Positions 47,256-57,420 are shown, counted from the stretch's first letter. The stretch: DNA of 64,000 nt from Alkalicoccus luteus (GCA_052061695.1 JBPZEY010000014.1); one strand, 5' to 3'. Numbers and translations: made by a program. Notes: a model not told the origin generated them from the sequence alone.

Positions 47256-49185
47256 ATGTCATATACCGGTGTTCCCGCAGCCGGTGCAGGCTTTCGATAT
47301 CTTGCTTCAGCTTTTCTCCGTTGTTCGTCTCCCGCACTTTTTTCCGCACGAGCTCCTCATTCACGAGTCGCTTCACCGAGAGAACGTCGGTTTCCTTCGT
47401 CAGCACGTCTTCCTTTGAGTTGAAATGCTGGTGGGCGACGAGCTGCATGCCGTACGAATTGTACAAAAGCGTGTATCCTGCAATTCCCGTCGTCGACTGG
47501 TACGCCTTTGAGAAGCCGCCGTCGATTACGATCATCTTTCCCTCGGCTTTAATCGGGTCCTCCCCGTCGATTTCCTTCACCGGGGTGTGCCCATTGATGA
47601 TGCGTCCCTGCTCCGGATCCAGCTCGAACTCCTCCAGCATGCGCCGGCACATGTTCTCATCCTCCCGCAATGAATAATATGGATTCTTCCGCTCCTTGTG
47701 TGTCGCCTTGTCCCTAATAAAGTAGCGCTCAAACGTCGTCATCTCCCGCTTGCCGAACAGCGATGAATTTTCACCCGTCCATAAATACCAGATCATATCC
47801 GTCGCGAAATCATCCGTCTCCTCCGGACGGGCAAACGAATCGCGTACGTACCGCTCGAACACATCGAGCAGTTCACGCCCGGCGTATACCTTGCCTTCGA
47901 TATCCATTTCTTTCATGCTGCCGTCTTCTTCCAGCGGAATGCAGCCGTGAATCAGCAGGTTGCCGTTATATTTTAAATACAGACTGCCTTTTTTCATTAG
48001 AAAATTCATATGGCGCGTCAGTTTTTCGGAGTGCTGAACGGAGAACAGCAGCTTGTCAATTACCTGCTGCTCCTCATCCAAAAGCGCAGACGGATCGTCC
48101 GCGTCCACGGTGGCAAAGCAGCCGTTTTCGATCGGATAGGTTTTCCCGTGAATCGTCACTTCATTCTTACCGTAGTCGACACGCTCCAGCAGCAGCCGGT
48201 CCTCCATGTGCAGGCATGGACGCCGTTTGATGATGGGACTTTCGAGCTTGAACTGAATGATGGCGATCGCCTGGTGGATTTTCGTGATCTGCAGCTGCTC
48301 CTGCTCGCTCAGCTGATCGTCATCGGTCCGCTTCGGACGGAACGGCGGATTATCCCCGTAGTGCTTTTCAGCAAGATTCAACAGCGGCCGCAGGTTAATA
48401 CCGTAGGCGTCTTCAATGATGTCCAGGTTGTTGTAGCGTGCACATATGCGGATGATATTGGCAAGACACACTTTAGAACCGGCGTAGGCGCCAATCCAGA
48501 GCACATCATGGTTCCCCCACTGTATGTCTAGCGAATGGTAGTTAATGAGCGTGTCCATAATTTTATGGGGATCGGGCCCCCGGTCATAAATGTCACCGAC
48601 GACGTGCAGATGGTCGACGACGAGCCGCTGCGTCGTATAGGCAAGGCCGATAATCAGCTTGTCTGCCTGTCCGAAGGCAATTGTGCGCTCAAGTATCTTT
48701 TCGTAATACTCCTTTTTATCTTCGACCTCATCCTTTTTGTACAGCAGCTCTTCGACAATATAGACAAACTGCTGCGGCAGTGCTTTACGGATCTTGGACC
48801 GCGTATATTTTGAGGATGAACGTGAAATCAGCCGCAGCATGCGTGCGATCGTTTTCTCATACCACTCTCTGAGCTCCTCCTTGCTCGTGAAGGTGCTTTT
48901 GACAAGCTTTATCTTCTCCTCCGGGTAGTAGATGAGCGTCGCAAACTCGTTTATTTCCGCTTCGCTCAGCTCGCCTTTAAACACATCGGCTATCTTCATT
49001 TTGACATTGCCCGATCCGTTCCGCAGCACGTGCTGAAACGCCTGGTATTCACCGTGAAGGTCGCTTACAAAATGCTCCGTTCCTTTCGGCAAATCCAAGA
49101 TCGATTCCAGGTGAATAATCTCCGTCGCCACTTCCTCTTCACTATCATATTTCTTTGCCAGCAGATCCAGATACTTTTCATCCAT
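47254..49185 (-). CDS. fbp: Fructose-1,6-bisphosphatase, class III
   Basis: A 643-residue gluconeogenic enzyme that hydrolyses fructose-1,6-bisphosphate, near the 671 residues of B. subtilis Fbp (YydE). Metallophosphatase motifs HFVSDLHGEYQAF (about 38-50), VGDIYDRGPDPHKIMD and WGNHDVLWIGA bind the metal pair; INGHTPVKEIDGEDPIKAEGKMIVIDGGFSKAYQ lies near the end. ATG 49185 follows GGGGGTATTC; the longer frame to 49281 includes non-family sequence. It is transcribed alone. Confidence 0.96.
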   Translation of the reverse strand: MDEKYLDLLAKKYDSEEEVATEIIHLESILDLPKGTEHFVSDLHGEYQAFQHVLRNGSGNVKMKIADVFKGELSEAEINEFATLIYYPEEKIKLVKSTFTSKEELREWYEKTIARMLRLISRSSSKYTRSKIRKALPQQFVYIVEELLYKKDEVEDKKEYYEKILERTIAFGQADKLIIGLAYTTQRLVVDHLHVVGDIYDRGPDPHKIMDTLINYHSLDIQWGNHDVLWIGAYAGSKVCLANIIRICARYNNLDIIEDAYGINLRPLLNLAEKHYGDNPPFRPKRTDDDQLSEQEQLQITKIHQAIAIIQFKLESPIIKRRPCLHMEDRLLLERVDYGKNEVTIHGKTYPIENGCFATVDADDPSALLDEEQQVIDKLLFSVQHSEKLTRHMNFLMKKGSLYLKYNGNLLIHGCIPLEEDGSMKEMDIEGKVYAGRELLDVFERYVRDSFARPEETDDFATDMIWYLWTGENSSLFGKREMTTFERYFIRDKATHKERKNPYYSLREDENMCRRMLEEFELDPEQGRIINGHTPVKEIDGEDPIKAEGKMIVIDGGFSKAYQSTTGIAGYTLLYNSYGMQLVAHQHFNSKEDVLTKETDVLSVKRLVNEELVRKKVRETNNGEKLKQDIESLHRLREHRYMT

Positions 49186-49556
49186 CCAGAATACCCCCTT
49201 TGCCTGTGCAGGTCGTTCCCTGCAGCAGGCTTTTTCTTCGTGACATGCCGGTACTTCCCCTCCATGGTAAAGAGGTTTCAACTTACCTCCAGTTTATAGC
49301 AGTTACGCCGGTGGAACTAGTGGAAAAAGGAAAAATTTTCAGAATGGATTGCTGGTGCAGCTCCGACCGCCGCAAGTCTTGCTCGAGCAAGACGTCAAGA
49401 CGCCTCGCTGCAGTACTTTCGCTAAGCATGCAGGCTGCCGGAGTTTCTTAACCGTAATTGTCCGGTACATCACAGTGTTCATCGGCGCTTCAAGCCCTCT
49501 CGATCCTGACCTCCCTCTCTCTCTCTGCAAATCCTGCAGCAAGCCGACTAACGAAT
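49186..49556. other. Intergenic region upstream of fbp
   Basis: Several overlapping frames exist but none has a ribosome binding site or a family-like product; a CT-dinucleotide run is at about 49520-49535. I see nothing further. Confidence 0.45.
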
Positions 49557-49558
49557 GA

Positions 49559-49600
49559 AAAAACCGCTCGTTCTCCAAAAAATGAAGAACGAGCGGTTTT
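49559..49600. terminator. Strong bidirectional terminator
   Basis: AAAACCGCTCGTTCT/AGAACGAGCGGTTTT, a 15-bp perfect stem with T-runs on both strands; serves the membrane-protein gene at 49668-50120. Confidence 0.85.
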
Positions 49601-49667
49601 TGTTTTAGTCCTTGGCCGATACAAAATGAAGCATAAGCGGCCTCTTTACAGAGGGGAATGCATGTTT

Positions 49668-50120
49668 TTAAGAATGTTCGGTTGTGAGATGTACTCGCGG
49701 CTGCTTCAAGTGCCGGACCTGTTTTACGATACCTGCGTACAGCAGCCTTGCTCCAGCTGCGATAGCCGTTATCACAACCGCAAGCCCGAGCGTTGAAAAC
49801 GTGATGCCAGTCAGGGAACTGCTGACTGTCGCCAGATAGCCTGCAAAAAAACCAATTTGAAGAGCAGAAACAGCATATGGGAAAATGATTCTCCGGATTC
49901 TGCGCTGCACTCGTATCAGCTTCAGCCAATCAATGATCTGAACCGGTATGATCCAAAGCACGACTGCGGCTGAAAATACTGCGAGAGACGTCCAGGAGCT
50001 GATCAGCACGTCATTGCCAAGGGCGAGAGACGCCAGCTGGACAATCATCGCCGTACCGCCTGTCACCAGCAGCAGCATAGCGGCTGTACGTATAAAGAAA
50101 AGAAGCATTTGCTTCGTCAT
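49668..50120 (-). CDS. Four-helix membrane protein, hypothetical
   Basis: A 150-residue integral membrane protein with about four helices (about 8-30, 42-65, 80-100 and 108-128) and a short basic C-terminal tail. A basic loop (LIRVQRRIRRII) separates helices two and three. I do not recognise the family. ATG 50120, or GTG 50123, behind AAAGGTG. It is alone between fbp and gatB. Confidence 0.72.
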   Translation of the reverse strand: MTKQMLLFFIRTAAMLLLVTGGTAMIVQLASLALGNDVLISSWTSLAVFSAAVVLWIIPVQIIDWLKLIRVQRRIRRIIFPYAVSALQIGFFAGYLATVSSSLTGITFSTLGLAVVITAIAAGARLLYAGIVKQVRHLKQPRVHLTTEHS

Positions 50121-50123
50121 CAC

Positions 50124-50475
50124 TCGAAAAACACCTTTCGTTTGTCAGTTTTTTTCACGAATGCTTTCGAGTATAACGAAGAATCCTCCCATTTGACAAC
50201 CCGCTTCAGGACCTCTGCCGCAGAGTCTAAGCGTCGCGTCATGATTGAAGCCGGCCTCAGACAAACATATCGCCTTATATCTTTAAAAGGTAACGCTTTC
50301 ACTGCTTTCCTCACGTTTGTGAAGAGAGTCCGCCCGCTTTTTCGGACACAGCATGAACGTGGCGCGAGTCTGAATGGCGGCAAGCTTTTATCATGACCGG
50401 ACACAATGCAACGCCATTGCCATGTCAGCATCTTCCGCCAACCGTTGTGACGTCACGACAACTGTTCCAGCAGCG
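50124..50475. other. Gene-free region between gatB and the membrane-protein gene
   Basis: No ORF with a ribosome binding site. A 10-bp palindrome GTGACGTCAC lies near 50448-50457. Promoter of the membrane-protein gene must be here, but no clear consensus is seen. Confidence 0.45.
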
Positions 50476-50510
50476 CAAATAAGCCGCCCGATCGCTTGAT
50501 CAGACGGCTT
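50476..50510 (-). terminator. Hairpin after gatB
   Basis: AAGCCG/CGGCTT (50481-50486 with 50505-50510) with inner GATC/GATC; weak T-tract ATTTG on minus. Confidence 0.55.
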
Positions 50511-50514
50511 CCTT

Positions 50515-51948
50515 TTATCGTTTGTCGATTTCTTCTTTTAAGAGCTCGTTTACCAGCTGCGGGTTGGCTTTGCCTTTTGAGGCTTTCATCACTTGTCCGA
50601 CGAGAAACCCGATGGCTTTGCCTTTACCATTTTTGTAATCCTCGACAGATTGCTCATTTTGGTCCAGTGCTTCATTGACCATGCCGCGTACGGCACCTTC
50701 GTCGCTGATTTGCACCAATCCTTTTTCTTCAACGATCGCTTCAGCATCTCCGCCGTTTTCAATTAGTTCCTTGAATACTTTCTTTGCAATCTTGGAAGAA
50801 ATCGTCCCTTTCTCGATCAGGGCAATCATGTCCACGAGTGCTTTCGGCGTGAGCGGCACGTCCTGAATGTCCTTGTCATGCTGATTTAAATAAGCATTCA
50901 CTTCGCCCATCAGCCAGTTGGACAACGGCTTCGCCGGTCCGCCTAGAGCCAGTCCCTGCTCAAAAAAGTCGCTCATTGCCTTTTGCTGCGTCAACACGCC
51001 GGCATCATAAGCAGGCAGATCATACTTCTTCATGTAGCGGTCTTTTCGTGCATCCGGTAGCTCCGGGATTGTCGCTTCCACTCGCTCTTTCCAGTCCTTA
51101 TCAATATACAAATTAACGAGATCCGGATCCGGGAAGTAGCGGTAGTCGTCCGAGCCTTCCTTCACGCGCATCAGGATCGTTTTCTTCGCCTGTTCATCCC
51201 AGCGGCGTGTCTCCTGTAAAATCTCTCCACCGTTCTCTACCTCTTCCCGCTGACGCGTCTCTTCGAATTCGAGACCCTTTTGAACATGGGTAAAGGAATT
51301 CAAGTTTTTCAGCTCTGCTTTCGTGCCGAACTTTTCCTGGCCGATTGGGCGAATGGAAATGTTCGCATCGCAGCGGAGAGAGCCCTCCTCCATTTTGCAG
51401 TCGGAGACTTCCGTATACTGCATAATGGCTTTCAGCTTCTCCAAATACGCATAGGCTTCTTCCGGAGTGCGGATATCCGGCTCCGATACTATTTCCACGA
51501 GTGGGGTGCCTACGCGGTTATAGTCGACAAGCGAGTGTCCTTCTCCATCCAGATGCGTCAGTTTGCCCGCATCTTCTTCCAAGTGAAGGCGCGTAATGCC
51601 AATTCGCTTTTTCTCCCCGTTTACCTCAATATCAATCCAGCCGTTCTCTCCGATTGGTTCATCAAACTGAGAAATCTGATACGCTTTCGGGTTGTCCGGA
51701 TAAAAATAGTTTTTCCGGTCAAATTTGGTCCGCTCTGCGATCTCGCAGTTCAGTGCCATTGATGCCTTCATCGCAAAGTCGACCGCCTGCCTGTTCAATA
51801 CAGGGAGCACGCCCGGGTGACCGAGGCAGATCGGGCACGTGTGGGTATTTGCAGGTGCACCGAATTCAGTGGAACAGCTGCAAAATATTTTGGAATTCGT
51901 TTTCAGCTCAACGTGTACTTCGAGGCCGATTATCGTTTCATAGCTCAT
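50515..51948 (-). CDS. gatB: Asp-tRNA(Asn)/Glu-tRNA(Gln) amidotransferase subunit B
   Basis: A 477-residue GatB. It binds the mischarged tRNA and activates its side-chain carboxyl; GatA supplies ammonia. ETIIGLEVHVELKTNSKIFC at the start, CPICLGHPGVLPVLN, FDRKNYFYPDNPKAYQISQ and the tail GQVMKASKGKANPQLVNELL (YqeY-like tail domain) are conserved. It is the last gene of gatCAB and overlaps gatA by 4 bp, so translation is coupled. Confidence 0.98.
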   Translation of the reverse strand: MSYETIIGLEVHVELKTNSKIFCSCSTEFGAPANTHTCPICLGHPGVLPVLNRQAVDFAMKASMALNCEIAERTKFDRKNYFYPDNPKAYQISQFDEPIGENGWIDIEVNGEKKRIGITRLHLEEDAGKLTHLDGEGHSLVDYNRVGTPLVEIVSEPDIRTPEEAYAYLEKLKAIMQYTEVSDCKMEEGSLRCDANISIRPIGQEKFGTKAELKNLNSFTHVQKGLEFEETRQREEVENGGEILQETRRWDEQAKKTILMRVKEGSDDYRYFPDPDLVNLYIDKDWKERVEATIPELPDARKDRYMKKYDLPAYDAGVLTQQKAMSDFFEQGLALGGPAKPLSNWLMGEVNAYLNQHDKDIQDVPLTPKALVDMIALIEKGTISSKIAKKVFKELIENGGDAEAIVEEKGLVQISDEGAVRGMVNEALDQNEQSVEDYKNGKGKAIGFLVGQVMKASKGKANPQLVNELLKEEIDKR

Positions 51949-53420
51949 GCCTGCGCCCCTCCTTTAAACTGCGGCTTGGCGTTGTGGGACGCCGCTTTCT
52001 CATATGCATGGGCAACCTTGTAAACCGTTGCTTCATCAAAATGACGGCCGATGATCTGCAATCCGACCGGCATGTCATCTGACAAGCCGCACGGAATGCT
52101 GATTGCCGGTACACCCGCGAGGTTCATTGGAATCGTCAAAATATCGTTTGCATACATCGTCATTGGATCATCTACAGCTTCTCCAATTTTAAATGCTGTT
52201 GTCGGAGAGGTCGGCCCAATCACGACATCATACTGAAGGAACAGGTCTTCAAAATCTTCTTTTATCAGCGTACGGACACGCTGTGCTTTTTTGTAGTAAG
52301 CGTCGTAGTAACCGGAGCTCAGGGCGAATGTTCCGAGCATGATTCTGCGCTTAACCTCATCCCCGAATCCTTCACTGCGGGACTTTTTGTACGTATCGAG
52401 AAGGTTGTCTTCTGTCTGGCGAACGCCGTACCGAATACCGTCGAAGCGTGCCAGGTTTGCGGATGCTTCAGAGGATGCCAGCACATAATAGGCTGCCAGT
52501 GCATACTTCGAGTGCGGCAGAGACACTTCCTCGTAGTCGGCTCCCAGCTCCTTTAACAGCCGCAGCGCTTCTTCCACTTTTTCACGGACGCCTTGGTCTA
52601 CTCCTTCACCGAGATACTCTTTCGGCACCGCGATTTTCATTCCTTTTATATCCCCGGTAAAGCCTGCTAGATAATCCGGGACGTCCATATCGGCGCTTGT
52701 TGAATCCCGTTCATCAAATCCTGCAATATGCTGCATGACAAGCGCATTATCCTCAACGGAACGTGTGATAGGACCAATTTGATCCAGGGATGAGGCGAAT
52801 GCGACAAGACCGAAGCGGGACACCCGCCCATACGTCGGCTTCATGCCGACGACGCCGCAGTAGGCTGCGGGCTCCCGAATAGAACCGCCCGTATCTGAGC
52901 CGAGTGAAAACGGCACTTCTCCTGCCGCTACTGCAGCTGCAGAGCCTCCGCTCGATCCGCCTGGAACGTGATCCAGGTTCCATGGATTTCGGCAGAGCTT
53001 GTAGCCGGAGTTCTCATTTGAGGATCCCATCGCAAATTCGTCCATATTCAGTTTGCCGATCGTAACGGTTCCAGCATCGCGCAGTTTTTCGACGACGGTA
53101 GCGTCGTGAACCGGTTCAAAGTTTTCCAAAATACGGCTTGCACAAGTCGTCACAAGTCCTTTGGTTACGATGTTGTCCTTCACCCCGACCGGCAGGCCGA
53201 ATAGGGCGTCCTCTGCAGAAATACTGTTTTGCTGAAGCTGCCGATCCAGCTCCTGTGCCCGTTCAATGGCGCGATCTTTATCGAGACGCAAAAAAGCGCC
53301 GACTTGGTCATCGACTTCTTCGATTCGGGAAAACGACAGATTCACGAGTGCTTCAACGGACGTCTCCCCGTTATGTAGCTGCTGCTGCAGTTCCTTTAGT
53401 GAGTAATCAAATGCTTCCAT
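51945..53420 (-). CDS. gatA: Asp-tRNA(Asn)/Glu-tRNA(Gln) amidotransferase subunit A
   Basis: A 491-residue amidase-signature enzyme that releases ammonia from glutamine for GatB. The Ser-cisSer-Lys triad lies in GLPVGVKDNIVTKG (Lys) and in VPGGSSGGSAAAVAAGEVPFSLGSDTGGSIREPA (serines). It follows gatC at 17 bp and overlaps gatB. ATG 53420 follows GAGAGGTGGACC. Confidence 0.98.
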   Translation of the reverse strand: MEAFDYSLKELQQQLHNGETSVEALVNLSFSRIEEVDDQVGAFLRLDKDRAIERAQELDRQLQQNSISAEDALFGLPVGVKDNIVTKGLVTTCASRILENFEPVHDATVVEKLRDAGTVTIGKLNMDEFAMGSSNENSGYKLCRNPWNLDHVPGGSSGGSAAAVAAGEVPFSLGSDTGGSIREPAAYCGVVGMKPTYGRVSRFGLVAFASSLDQIGPITRSVEDNALVMQHIAGFDERDSTSADMDVPDYLAGFTGDIKGMKIAVPKEYLGEGVDQGVREKVEEALRLLKELGADYEEVSLPHSKYALAAYYVLASSEASANLARFDGIRYGVRQTEDNLLDTYKKSRSEGFGDEVKRRIMLGTFALSSGYYDAYYKKAQRVRTLIKEDFEDLFLQYDVVIGPTSPTTAFKIGEAVDDPMTMYANDILTIPMNLAGVPAISIPCGLSDDMPVGLQIIGRHFDEATVYKVAHAYEKAASHNAKPQFKGGAQA

Positions 53421-53437
53421 TCAGCTGGTCCACCTCT

Positions 53438-53728
53438 CTATTCCAGAATTGACGGTACGCGGATCTGGCCATCCTGCTGATCCGGCGCGTTTTTCAGTGC
53501 TTCTTCCCTTGGTAGGGATGGTTTTACTTTGTCATCGCGAAGCACGTTTCGGACATCCAGAACGTGAGATGTCGGCGCTACGTTTTCAGTATCCAACTCA
53601 TTCAGCTGCTGGGCAGCATCAACGATTTTATCCAGCTGCTCACCGAAATGACGAATTTCTTCGTCCTTCAGCTCGAGTCTCGCAAGCTCTGCGACGTGGC
53701 GGATTTGCTCTTCTGTAATTCGCTCCAT
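53438..53728 (-). CDS. gatC: Asp-tRNA(Asn)/Glu-tRNA(Gln) amidotransferase subunit C
   Basis: A 96-residue GatC, the small subunit that belts GatA to GatB. ITEEQIRHVAELARLELKDEEI at the N-terminus and LRDDKVKPSLPREEALKNAP near the end are typical. ATG 53728 follows GAGAGGAGGAAG; the longer frame to 53824 crosses the promoter. First gene of gatCAB. Confidence 0.97.
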   Translation of the reverse strand: MERITEEQIRHVAELARLELKDEEIRHFGEQLDKIVDAAQQLNELDTENVAPTSHVLDVRNVLRDDKVKPSLPREEALKNAPDQQDGQIRVPSILE

Positions 53729-53763
53729 GTTGCTTCCTCCTCTCCAAACTCTACAATAGTATG

Positions 53764-53792
53764 ATGATATCAAAGAAGCGCCCCCCAGGCAA
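53764..53792 (-). promoter_or_regulatory. Candidate gatCAB promoter
   Basis: On minus TTGCCT (53787-53792), 17-base spacer, TATCAT (53764-53769). Confidence 0.5.
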
Positions 53793-53863
53793 TCGTAAGC
53801 GGTCACAGCTGGTGTAAAATGCAAACACCTCCGTTTAAGCAGCCTGGCCAGGTAAATCTACTG

Positions 53864-53897
53864 CAAAAAGGGAGCACCAGTTCATCCTGGTGCTCCC
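53864..53897 (-). terminator. Intrinsic terminator of camS
   Basis: GGGAGCACCAG/CTGGTGCTCCC, an 11-bp perfect stem followed by TTTTTG on minus. It separates camS from gatCAB. Confidence 0.88.
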
Positions 53898-53914
53898 CGA
53901 TTATGAGTGCTTCA

Positions 53915-55195
53915 TTAGCGGTAGACATGCATAAACGGATCTTCGTCCGGATACTGAATCACGACTGCTTCTCTGCCTTCAACAGAATCAATATAAATAT
54001 AGATCGGTGCCTGCATTTGGAACGCCTGGCCGACACGGCTGCTGATAAACTGCGTCAGCGCGATAATCTCTGCTTTTCCGTGAGACTGCAGATTGATCTC
54101 GACTTTAAATTCATCAAGTGACTGATCCTTGTAGCGGCCCTTGCCTACGATGCCAAGCGGCATATCGAAAAAGTCTTCCAGCTCGTCACGGAAGGATAAA
54201 AAGTTTTCGGACAGCTGCGGCTGCTGCTCGCGTGCTTCACTTGACGGGAACACGAGATTCGTCTCGCTGATTGCTTCCCATCCGCCGATCTCTGTTTCGC
54301 CTTCACCGACGGTCGCCATCTGTCTGAATTCACCAGGTACGATGGAGCCTCGCGGTTCCTCACGGAAAACGGCAAACGTAATCGGCACGTCGGCAAGCTC
54401 CTCCTGGTTCCGGAGCCGTGTCAGCATTTCCTGCGCCTGCTCTTCCGCATAATCAAGCGCAAATTCTTCATCGACCGGCTCTTCGTGGTTAAATATACCG
54501 CCCTCATCGTTCTCTGTGCGGAAGTAGTAGACCGAGCGAACGGAGATGCCGATCACCATGCCGCCTAGCCGGACCCCTTCTTCTTCACTGCCGACATAAT
54601 AATTCTGCTCTTTGATATTGGAAAGCACGAGCGGATTGCTGCGCATACGCTCTTCCATCACTTCCCAATCCTCCAGATCGTCGGCATTCTCCACGTCGCC
54701 TTCATCGCCGAGCGGCGGGTTCAGACCGGCCATTTCATCGATTTCAACGGCTTCATCTGAGGCTTCTTCGTCTTCGACATCTGTATCATTCTCTCCGTCT
54801 TCATCTGTCTGCTCCGGCTCAAAGCGGCGAAGCCAGCTGTTGATCAAGTCACTGGGAAGATGCGTTCCTTCTTGAAAAAAGTAGTTCTCCTGATCGTATA
54901 TTCCACTCGCTATTTCCATCAGTCCAAGCTCAAAGTGCTCAATATCGACACGGTTGTTCATCGCATCTGCTACGCTGCCGCGAGCTTCACTGCGCTGATA
55001 TGTACCGTCTTCAAGAACATTGCGGTAATAGCTGTCCGGTGAATCAATCGTAGGGGTAATGACATATTCCTGTTCTTCTTCCTCTTCTGTCTCCTCTACG
55101 ACGATGACCTCCTCCTCCGTCTGGTCAAGGGAAGGCATACATCCGGCAAGCAGAAAAAGAGAGGCCGAACCGGTTAAAAGCAGCTTTTTCTTCAT
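53915..55195 (-). CDS. camS: CamS family sex-pheromone-like lipoprotein
   Basis: A 426-residue lipoprotein. The signal peptide ends in the lipobox LLAGC (C19). A very acidic insertion follows at about 27-45 (EEEEEEQEY) and another at about 128-170. The body is the CamS domain, seen in YYRNVLEDGTYQRSEARG and IGVRLGG/VIGISVRSVYYF-type pieces. In enterococci and staphylococci the CamS-type signal peptide is processed to a sex pheromone; here the neighbourhood (ligA, gatCAB) matches B. subtilis yerH. ATG 55195 follows AAGGAGTGG. Confidence 0.92.
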   Translation of the reverse strand: MKKKLLLTGSASLFLLAGCMPSLDQTEEEVIVVEETEEEEEQEYVITPTIDSPDSYYRNVLEDGTYQRSEARGSVADAMNNRVDIEHFELGLMEIASGIYDQENYFFQEGTHLPSDLINSWLRRFEPEQTDEDGENDTDVEDEEASDEAVEIDEMAGLNPPLGDEGDVENADDLEDWEVMEERMRSNPLVLSNIKEQNYYVGSEEEGVRLGGMVIGISVRSVYYFRTENDEGGIFNHEEPVDEEFALDYAEEQAQEMLTRLRNQEELADVPITFAVFREEPRGSIVPGEFRQMATVGEGETEIGGWEAISETNLVFPSSEAREQQPQLSENFLSFRDELEDFFDMPLGIVGKGRYKDQSLDEFKVEINLQSHGKAEIIALTQFISSRVGQAFQMQAPIYIYIDSVEGREAVVIQYPDEDPFMHVYR

Positions 55196-55334
55196 GTTTA
55201 CTGTTCCACTCCTTGAAGCTCAAAGTTTCCTCTACGCATTTTCTCACAAAGCCGCCCGCTTCGCCAGCCTGCATCGGCTTCTCCGGTGAAAAGAGGGCTT
55301 CCGGCTCATAAAGGCGGCAGCTTGCTTCATACGG

Positions 55335-57335
55335 TCAGCTTCGGCCCAGCGCCTCTGTAAACGCAGATTCATCCAGCACCTGAATGCCGAGCTCTTCGGC
55401 CTTGGTGAGCTTTGAACCGGCTTTCTCACCTGCTACGAGAATATCTGTTTTCTTTGTTACGCTGGATGTGACTTTGCCGCCCAGCTGTTCAATTTCCTCT
55501 TTTGCTTCGGACCTCGTCATCGTATCCATGGAGCCTGTCAGCACAACGGTTTTGCCTGCGAATACCGAATCAATATCAGACGCTTCCTGAAGCTTGGGAC
55601 CGTTGTACGTCATGTTGACTCCGAGAGAGGCGAGCTCTGCAATCAGCTCCTGCACTTCCTCCTGCGCAAAATAAGTCACGATCGCATCGGCCATCTTACT
55701 GCCGATCTCGTCAACAGCGGTCAGTTCTTCCACATCTGCCTGCTGCAGTCGCTCCATCGTCTCAAAATGCATGGCGAGGGTCGCAGCTGCTTTTGAGCCG
55801 ACAAAGCGGATGCCAAGTCCAAACAGCAGCTTTTCAAGCGAATTTTCTTTTGTCGCTTCGATCGCGCTGAGCAAGTTATCCGCAGATTTTTCTCCCATTC
55901 GTTCAAGCTCCAGCAGCTGCTCCCGCTGCAAGCGATAGATATCAGCAACATCTGCTACGAGCTCGTGGCGGAAAAGCTGGGAGATAACCTTTTCCCCAAG
56001 TCCGTCAATGTTCATCGCATTACGGGAGACGAAGTGAATCAGCCCTTCCCGGATTTGTGCGGGGCATTTTGGATTGACGCAGCGAAGAGCCACTTCCCCT
56101 TCCAACCGGACAAGCTCGCTTTCACACTCCGGACAATGCGTCGGCATATGAAAGTCTTCTTCATCCCCAGTCCGCTCATCTGCCAGTACACGAACGACTT
56201 TGGGAATTATGTCACCTGCTTTTTTAATGACGACCCGGTCGCCGATTTTAACGTCCTGCTCGCGAATCAGGTCTTCATTATGAAGGGAAGCCCGCTGTAC
56301 GGTCGTTCCTGCTACTGAGACAGGATCCAGGATGGCTGTCGGAGTCACGACGCCTGTACGGCCTACGCTCAGCTCAATCGTCCGAAGAGTCGTCACAACT
56401 TCTTCCGCGGGAAATTTATATGCCGTTGCCCAGCGTGGGCTTTTGGCTGTAAAACCAAGCTGCTGCTGATCTTCAATCGAATCAACCTTGACGACAATGC
56501 CGTCAATTTCATACGGCAGATCTGCCCGTTTTTCAACCCACTTCTCGCAGTAGTCAATCACTTCCTCGATTGAATCGAGTCTCGCTGCTTCCCGATTGGT
56601 CTTAAAGCCAAGGTGCTTGACGTACTCAAGTGCTTCATGGTGTGAATCAAAGTCTTTATCCGGGGAACTGCCGATGCCGTAAATAAACATATCAAGATGA
56701 CGGTCCGCTGCAATTTTCGGGTCCAGCTGACGCAGCGAGCCTGCCGCTGCATTGCGGGGATTGGCAAAAAGCGCCTCGCCCCGTTGGGCTTTTGCTTTAT
56801 TCAGCCGCTCGAAGGATTTCTTCGGCATAAATGCTTCTCCGCGTACCTCAAGCGTTACCGGTTCTTTCAGCTTGAGCGGGATCGAACCGATCGTGCGGAG
56901 ATTATGTGTAATATCCTCACCGGTCTGACCGTCTCCACGGGTTGCCCCGAGTATAAATGAACCCTTTTCGTATTTAAGCGTCACGGCAAGTCCATCAATT
57001 TTCAGCTCGCAGCTGTAAACCGGCGTACCACTGATCCCGTCCCGGACCCGCCTGTCAAAATCACGGAGCTCCTCGGCATCAAATGCATTGGACAGCGACA
57101 TCATCGGAACGTCGTGACGGACCTTGCGGAACTGATCGAGGGGCTCTCCGCCGATTCGTCCGGTCGGGGAATCCTCATGCCTGTGCTCAGGGTGCGCCGC
57201 CTCCAGTTCTTCGAGCTCTCTCAGCAGACGGTCGTATTCTTCATCCGGCACTTTCGGCTGATCAAGTACGTAATAATGGTATGCATAATCTTGAAGGACA
57301 TGCGTCCGTTCATCGATTTCTTTTTTTTTGGACAT
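55335..57335 (-). CDS. ligA: NAD-dependent DNA ligase
   Basis: A 666-residue enzyme that seals nicks using NAD+. Ia domain at the start (YYVLDQPKVPDEEYDRL), adenylation site K112 in CELKIDGLAV, zinc finger CPECESELVRLEGEVALRCVNPKC split as two Cys pairs, helix-hairpin-helix repeats, and a C-terminal BRCT domain (KTVVLTGSMDTMTRSEAKE). ATG 57335 is chosen because GGAGGTGG precedes it and the N-terminus then fits the family; the frame could start at 57386. It follows pcrA at 85 bp. Confidence 0.98.
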   Translation of the reverse strand: MSKKKEIDERTHVLQDYAYHYYVLDQPKVPDEEYDRLLRELEELEAAHPEHRHEDSPTGRIGGEPLDQFRKVRHDVPMMSLSNAFDAEELRDFDRRVRDGISGTPVYSCELKIDGLAVTLKYEKGSFILGATRGDGQTGEDITHNLRTIGSIPLKLKEPVTLEVRGEAFMPKKSFERLNKAKAQRGEALFANPRNAAAGSLRQLDPKIAADRHLDMFIYGIGSSPDKDFDSHHEALEYVKHLGFKTNREAARLDSIEEVIDYCEKWVEKRADLPYEIDGIVVKVDSIEDQQQLGFTAKSPRWATAYKFPAEEVVTTLRTIELSVGRTGVVTPTAILDPVSVAGTTVQRASLHNEDLIREQDVKIGDRVVIKKAGDIIPKVVRVLADERTGDEEDFHMPTHCPECESELVRLEGEVALRCVNPKCPAQIREGLIHFVSRNAMNIDGLGEKVISQLFRHELVADVADIYRLQREQLLELERMGEKSADNLLSAIEATKENSLEKLLFGLGIRFVGSKAAATLAMHFETMERLQQADVEELTAVDEIGSKMADAIVTYFAQEEVQELIAELASLGVNMTYNGPKLQEASDIDSVFAGKTVVLTGSMDTMTRSEAKEEIEQLGGKVTSSVTKKTDILVAGEKAGSKLTKAEELGIQVLDESAFTEALGRS

Positions 57336-57420
57336 GCTTTGCCACCTCCGCGGAAAAATCCTCTGTATCTCAGAAGAGGGCGGCATGTACGGAAAGCCCC
57401 GTCATACCGCCTTCTTCAGC

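Noticed and set aside
49339..49929. 196-codon minus ORF between fbp and the membrane-protein gene
   Set aside because: It crosses a strong terminator and lies in another frame of a clearly coding membrane-protein gene.
50288..50301. cre-like site upstream of the membrane-protein gene
   Set aside because: Two mismatches at constrained positions, including the last base; too weak to call.
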